Of a DNA stretch of 64,000 nt, positions 60,126-64,000 are shown piece after piece. The notes below the pieces were generated by a model. It was not told the DNA's origin, did no database searches, and saw only the letters and a list, made by a program, of their open reading frames with translations. Each line of letters starts with the position of its first letter. Position 1 is the stretch's first letter. The translations under genes and the position numbers were made by a program. Source of the DNA: G963662905 sp963676415 (lineage in GTDB: Bacteria > Bacteroidota > Bacteroidia > Bacteroidales > WRLA01); contig OY781097.1 in the NCBI GenBank assembly GCA_963676415.1, positions 1,302,001-1,366,000 on the forward strand, read 5' to 3'.

Positions 60126-61385
60126 ATGCGGAAATTAATTATTTTCCTCAGTTTATTCCCTTTTCTGGCATTGCACGCTCAGGAGCAATTCAGCCTGGAC
60201 AGCCTGATGAGCCTGGCCGTTGAAAATTACCCCAAAATCCGGGAAACCGCAATGATTGACCAAAAGAAAGAACTGGCCGAAAGCAACCACCAGAGCAGCT
60301 GGCTCCCACAAATCAGCCTCAATGCCCAGGCTACTTACCAATCTGAAGTAACGAAAATCGACATCCCCGTTCCCAATTTAAACATTCCCGAACTAAGCAA
60401 GGATCAATATAAAATATATCTGGAAATGAGCCAGTTGATATACGATGGAGGTTCGCTAAAGCACAGCCGGGAGCTGGAAGAGGCCAATGCGCAAACCGAA
60501 CACCGGGCAATTGCCGTTGAATTATACAATTTAAAAAGGCGCATCAAAGAGCTTTTTCTGCAAGTGATCATGCTCGAAAACAGCAAAGAACTAATTATCG
60601 AAAACATCAACAGCCTTGATGCACGTATTAAAGAAGTGGATGTGGGCATTCAAAATGGTGCGGTTTTAAGCAGCGTGGGCGACAATCTCAGGGCCGGAAA
60701 AATCAAAAGTCAGCAAATACTCAGTGAAACGAATTTCACACAGGAAGGCCTGCTCGATATGTTGTCGCATTATTGCGGCATACAGCTAACTCAAACAGAG
60801 CTCCAACAGCCTGATGCTCAATTCAGTCCTGATAACAATATCGCTTTGCGGCCTGAATATCAGCTCCTCGAATCGCAAAAAAAAATAGTGGAAACTTCGG
60901 ATAAGCTCACATCATTGCAGAACCTGCCCAAACTCAGCGGCTTTGGTCAGGCTGGATATGGCCGCCCGGGCCTGAATATGCTTGACAATGATTTCAGCGG
61001 CTATTATTTAATAGGAATCCGGCTGTACTGGAAGCCATGGAACTGGCATAAAGTAGAGCGCGAGCAGAAGATCAACAGATTGCGCCAGGAAATCATCACG
61101 GAAAATCAAAATACCTTTACAACAGAAGTGCAGGCCGAGCTGCTTCAAATCCAAAAGGAAATCCTGAAATATGAAAACCTGATGCAAAGTGATCGGGAAA
61201 TCATTGCGCTGAAAGGAAATGTGGTAAGAACAGCAGAAGCTCAATTGAGCAACGGGATCATCACTTCATCAGAATATATCAATCAGCTGAATGAAGAAAC
61301 ACAGGCAAAAATCAATGCTGAAAATCATAAAATACAGTTAATTAATGCAAAATTGAATTATAAGATCGCATTAGGCAAACTTTAA
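60126..61385 (+). CDS. TolC-family outer-membrane efflux protein
   Basis: 419 aa with signal peptide (ends LHAQ), 2 bases after tetR. Two long coiled-coil regions typical of TolC (about 25-190 and 235-410) and repeated SLDSLMSLAVENYPKI-like openings. Forms the outer-membrane channel for the pump encoded downstream. Confidence 0.9.
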   Translation: MRKLIIFLSLFPFLALHAQEQFSLDSLMSLAVENYPKIRETAMIDQKKELAESNHQSSWLPQISLNAQATYQSEVTKIDIPVPNLNIPELSKDQYKIYLEMSQLIYDGGSLKHSRELEEANAQTEHRAIAVELYNLKRRIKELFLQVIMLENSKELIIENINSLDARIKEVDVGIQNGAVLSSVGDNLRAGKIKSQQILSETNFTQEGLLDMLSHYCGIQLTQTELQQPDAQFSPDNNIALRPEYQLLESQKKIVETSDKLTSLQNLPKLSGFGQAGYGRPGLNMLDNDFSGYYLIGIRLYWKPWNWHKVEREQKINRLRQEIITENQNTFTTEVQAELLQIQKEILKYENLMQSDREIIALKGNVVRTAEAQLSNGIITSSEYINQLNEETQAKINAENHKIQLINAKLNYKIALGKL

Positions 61386-61412
61386 AACAAAACACCTCCA
61401 ATACATAACATC

Positions 61413-62306
61413 ATGAAAATCAAAAACTTTTGGATTATAGGACTGGTAGCATTATTGATGACAGGCTGCCCGAAAATGAAAGAGAAACCGGATGCTTTTG
61501 GTAATTTTGAATCGGATGAAATCACCATCTCTTCAGAAGCCAACGGAAAACTTTTAATGTTTGATCTGGAAGAAGGCCAACAGCTCAGCGAAGGCCAGAA
61601 GATTGGATATGTAGATACCACAAGCCTCCACCTGCGCAAAATGCAATTGATCCAATCACAAAAAGCCATCCTCTCGCATTTAAGCAGTATCAATGCACAG
61701 ATTAAAGTGCAGGAACAAATCCTGGAAAATCTCATCATCACCCAAAAACGGATCGATAATTTATTCGCTGCCGGAGCAGCTACCCAGCAACAAAAAGATG
61801 ATATCGACGGGCAGGTAAGTGCTGCTCAGAAGCAAATTACCTCTATCAGTTCTCAGAAGCAGTCCGTATTGGATGAAGCTGCTGTAGCTGACCGGCAAAT
61901 GGCAGAGATTGAAGACCAGATCAACAAATCGATTATTATTAACCCGATCGATGGAGTGGTTTTGGCCAAATACGTTTATGCCAATGAAATTACTACTTTT
62001 GGCAAACCCCTTTATAAAATCGCCGACCTCAACACCATGAAGCTCAAAGCTTTTGTAAGCGGCGCTCAGTTGCCCAATATAAAAATCGGACAAAATGCCG
62101 TGGTAAGTTTCGATAAAAATGAAAAAAGCAACCAGAATGTTGACGGTATCGTTTGCTGGATTGCCGATCAGGCTGAGTTTACCCCAAAGGTAATCCAGAC
62201 AAAAGAAGAAAGGGTAAATTTGGTCTATGCCGTGAAAATTAGGGTGGACAATAAAGACGGCAAGATTAAGATCGGGATGCCGGGCGAGCTCTATTTTAAG
62301 CAGTAG
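61413..62306 (+). CDS. HlyD/YbhG-type periplasmic adaptor lipoprotein
   Basis: 297 aa. Lipobox LMTGC (Cys20 region) makes it a lipoprotein. Biotinyl-lipoyl halves (SEANGKLLMFDLEEGQQLSEGQ; NPIDGVVLAKYVYANEITTFG) flank a helical hairpin (residues 75-165), then a beta-barrel part. Links the ABC pump to TolC. Same operon, 27 bases after tolC. Confidence 0.9.
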   Translation: MKIKNFWIIGLVALLMTGCPKMKEKPDAFGNFESDEITISSEANGKLLMFDLEEGQQLSEGQKIGYVDTTSLHLRKMQLIQSQKAILSHLSSINAQIKVQEQILENLIITQKRIDNLFAAGAATQQQKDDIDGQVSAAQKQITSISSQKQSVLDEAAVADRQMAEIEDQINKSIIINPIDGVVLAKYVYANEITTFGKPLYKIADLNTMKLKAFVSGAQLPNIKIGQNAVVSFDKNEKSNQNVDGIVCWIADQAEFTPKVIQTKEERVNLVYAVKIRVDNKDGKIKIGMPGELYFKQ

Positions 62307-62333
62307 TTTCTAAAAAACAAGCAAAGCAAGCGA

Positions 62334-63239
62334 ATGATCAAGCTGGAAAACATAAGCAAATCCTACGGAGCCACGAAAGCCCTTCAAAACGTGCATGTAG
62401 AAACATCGCCTGGAGAGCTGTTTGGTTTCATTGGACCGGACGGTGCCGGAAAAACCACGCTTTTCCGCATACTCACCAGTCTTTTACTGCCCGATGAGGG
62501 CACAGCAAGTGTTGCTGGTTACGATGTGGTGAAGGAATACAAAAAAATCCGGCAATCCGTGGGCTATATGCCGGGACGCTTTTCGCTCTATCAGGACCTG
62601 AGCGTAGAAGAAAACCTGAAATTTTTTGCAAGCATATTCAAAACCACTATTGAAGAAAACTACGATCTGGTCAAAGATATTTATCAGCAAATCGAGCCCT
62701 TCAAAAAGCGCCGTGCAGGGAAACTCTCCGGAGGCATGAAACAAAAACTCGCTCTCAGTTGCGCACTCATTCATAAGCCCGAAGTGCTTTTCCTCGATGA
62801 GCCCACCACAGGGGTGGATGCTGTATCGCGCAAAGAATTCTGGCAGATGCTCAAAAAGCTCAAAGAAAAGGGTATCAGCATTATTGTTTCCACCCCTTAT
62901 ATGGATGAAGCCATGCTTTGCGACCGTATAGCGCTCATACAGGGCGGGCATTTGATGGAGGTAAATACACCACAAAACATCTGTGCGGCTTATCCCCATC
63001 CGCTTTATGCCATAAAAACAGAAAACTTCTATCGCATGATGCAGGATCTGCGCAAGAACGAAGAGCTCCATTCGGTTTTCAGCTTTGGCGAATATGCCCA
63101 TATTGGCCTGAAAGCAGAAGGCCGTATTGAGAACATTGCTGAATCGCTCAAAACAGATGGACATAAAAACATCCATTACCATAAGGTTTCTGCCGGCATT
63201 GAAGATTGTTTTATGAACCTGATGAAGGAGGTATCATGA
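62334..63239 (+). CDS. ABC transporter ATP-binding protein (YbhF-type, first half)
   Basis: 301 aa. Walker A GPDGAGKTT, signature KLSGGMKQKL, Walker B LFLDEPTTGVD, then a C-terminal extension (about 220-301). In many relatives two such domains are fused in one YbhF protein; here the next gene supplies the second, overlapping by 4 bases (ATGA). Confidence 0.93.
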   Translation: MIKLENISKSYGATKALQNVHVETSPGELFGFIGPDGAGKTTLFRILTSLLLPDEGTASVAGYDVVKEYKKIRQSVGYMPGRFSLYQDLSVEENLKFFASIFKTTIEENYDLVKDIYQQIEPFKKRRAGKLSGGMKQKLALSCALIHKPEVLFLDEPTTGVDAVSRKEFWQMLKKLKEKGISIIVSTPYMDEAMLCDRIALIQGGHLMEVNTPQNICAAYPHPLYAIKTENFYRMMQDLRKNEELHSVFSFGEYAHIGLKAEGRIENIAESLKTDGHKNIHYHKVSAGIEDCFMNLMKEVS

Positions 63240-63964
63240 GCAGGGAAAAAGTGATAGAAGTCCGCAATATGGTGAAAAAGTTTGGTGATTTCACCGCCAA
63301 CGATAATTTAAGTTTTGATGTGTATAAAGGAGAAATTTTCGGCTTTCTGGGTGCCAACGGAGCAGGAAAAACTACCGCGATCCGCATCCTGTGCGGACTC
63401 TCCCGCCCTACTTCCGGGGATATTAAAGTAGCGGGTTATGATGCCCATACACAAAGTGAGCACATCAAGAAAAATATTGGCTATATGAGCCAAAAATTCA
63501 GTTTGTACGACGATTTAAGCATTCGGGAAAACTTTCGTTTTTATGGAGGCATTTACGGCCTCTCGAAAAGTGAGATTCGTGAAAAAACGGATTTCTACCT
63601 GCACAAACTCAATTTGGAAAAAGCCGGCGACACACTCCTGAAAAGCATTCCGCTGGGCTGGAAACAAAAACTTTCCTTTAGCCTGGCGATGATCCATGAA
63701 CCGGCCATTGTTTTCCTTGACGAACCCACCGGTGGTGTGGATCCAATAACACGCAGGCAATTCTGGGATTTGATTTATGAAGCTTCAGATAAAGGAACTA
63801 CGGTTTTCGTAACTACGCATTATATGGACGAAGCGGAATACTGCGAACGGGTTTCCATTATGGTAGCCGGGCGCATTGATGCCCTGGACACTCCTGCCGG
63901 ACTAAAAAAACAATTTGAGGTTCCTACACTCGAAGAGGTTTTTATACACCTGGCAAGGGGTTAA
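63236..63964 (+). CDS. ABC transporter ATP-binding protein (YbhF-type, second half)
   Basis: 242 aa from ATG 63236, which overlaps the previous stop as ATGA. Walker A GANGAGKTT, Walker B VFLDEPTGGVD and TTHYMDEAEYC. The signature is altered to SIPLGWKQKLS. Ends PTLEEVFIHLARG as in multidrug ABC-2 ATPases. Confidence 0.92.
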   Translation: MSREKVIEVRNMVKKFGDFTANDNLSFDVYKGEIFGFLGANGAGKTTAIRILCGLSRPTSGDIKVAGYDAHTQSEHIKKNIGYMSQKFSLYDDLSIRENFRFYGGIYGLSKSEIREKTDFYLHKLNLEKAGDTLLKSIPLGWKQKLSFSLAMIHEPAIVFLDEPTGGVDPITRRQFWDLIYEASDKGTTVFVTTHYMDEAEYCERVSIMVAGRIDALDTPAGLKKQFEVPTLEEVFIHLARG

Positions 63965-63978
63965 ATAAAAATAACATT

Positions 63979-64000
63979 ATGAAATCATTTATAATCAAAG
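63979..64000 (+). CDS. Start of the next efflux-operon gene (probably ABC-2 permease), cut by window end
   Basis: Only MKSFIIK is visible, 14 bases after the ATPase stop. By analogy with YbhFSR-type operons this should be an ABC-2 permease. Confidence 0.5.

Noticed and set aside
1..64000. tRNA, rRNA, CRISPR arrays, prophage structural genes
   Set aside because: None was recognised on reading either strand; small RNAs cannot be excluded.

Overview
ORGANISM. The window looks like a chromosomal piece of a Bacteroidota bacterium (Bacteroidia/Flavobacteriia-like). Reasons seen in the sequence: gliding/type IX secretion genes (gldE-gldD, a gldH-like lipoprotein), secreted proteins with type IX C-terminal sorting domains, lineage-typical families (DUF5686, DUF5687, DUF4252, DUF4268, DUF6922), and many gene starts preceded by the Bacteroides-type -7 promoter element TAnnTTTG rather than by a Shine-Dalgarno sequence. 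No rRNA, tRNA or CRISPR array was recognised. LAYOUT. 1-4.8 kb: a secreted Asp-box protein (cut by the window edge), a LytS/LytR-type two-component pair and a zeta-like kinase with a small partner. 4.8-11.1 kb: operon DUF5687 permease, ABC ATPase, DUF5686 outer-membrane protein; then MazG-like hydrolase and an AI-2E-type permease. 11.1-15.9 kb: first RHS-tip island (truncated RHS gene, small genes including an Imm26-like candidate, short type IX protein, PKD/propeller protein). 16-18 kb: a frameshifted type IX adhesin. 18.3-26.2 kb: a four-gene adenylate-cyclase operon convergent with a Pycsar-effector-like membrane protein. 26.3-41.5 kb: mostly core genes (Zn peptidase, gldE-gldD, corA, phoB/phoR, prenyl synthase, recJ, LysE, nuclease/phosphatase, gldH-like, LuxE-like), with a pair of palindromic elements between phoB and phoR. 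41.5-42.6 kb: an intact IS630-type element. 43-47.6 kb: a GRAM-like protein, a large type IX protein and a radical-SAM protein. 47.8-52.0 kb: second RHS-tip island, with an M23 peptidase tip and a frameshifted paralogue of the PKD/propeller protein. 52-55.7 kb: peptide transporter and an ECF-sigma operon. 55.9-57.1 kb: an AbiEii/DUF6922 pair broken by a MITE-like insertion. 57.1-59.3 kb: an operon joining a cobalamin-binding protein with the CarH-type Wx9EH motif, a histidine kinase and a helical protein. 59.5 kb to the end: TetR, TolC, HlyD, ABC, ABC efflux operon. HOW IT FITS TOGETHER. The most system-like groups are (i) the proposed B12 light/cobalamin-sensing kinase operon at 57.1-59.3 kb; (ii) two similarly ordered RHS-tip islands, one with a complete M23 metallopeptidase site followed by secreted/membrane immunity candidates; (iii) the cyclase operon facing a DUF5706/Pycsar-like effector whose HD-type domain has lost its metal ligands. 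The accessory parts show decay and mobility: four apparent frameshifts, two kinds of palindromic MITE-like element and an IS630 copy inserted exactly in a stop codon. All calls come from reading the sequence; no database search was run.
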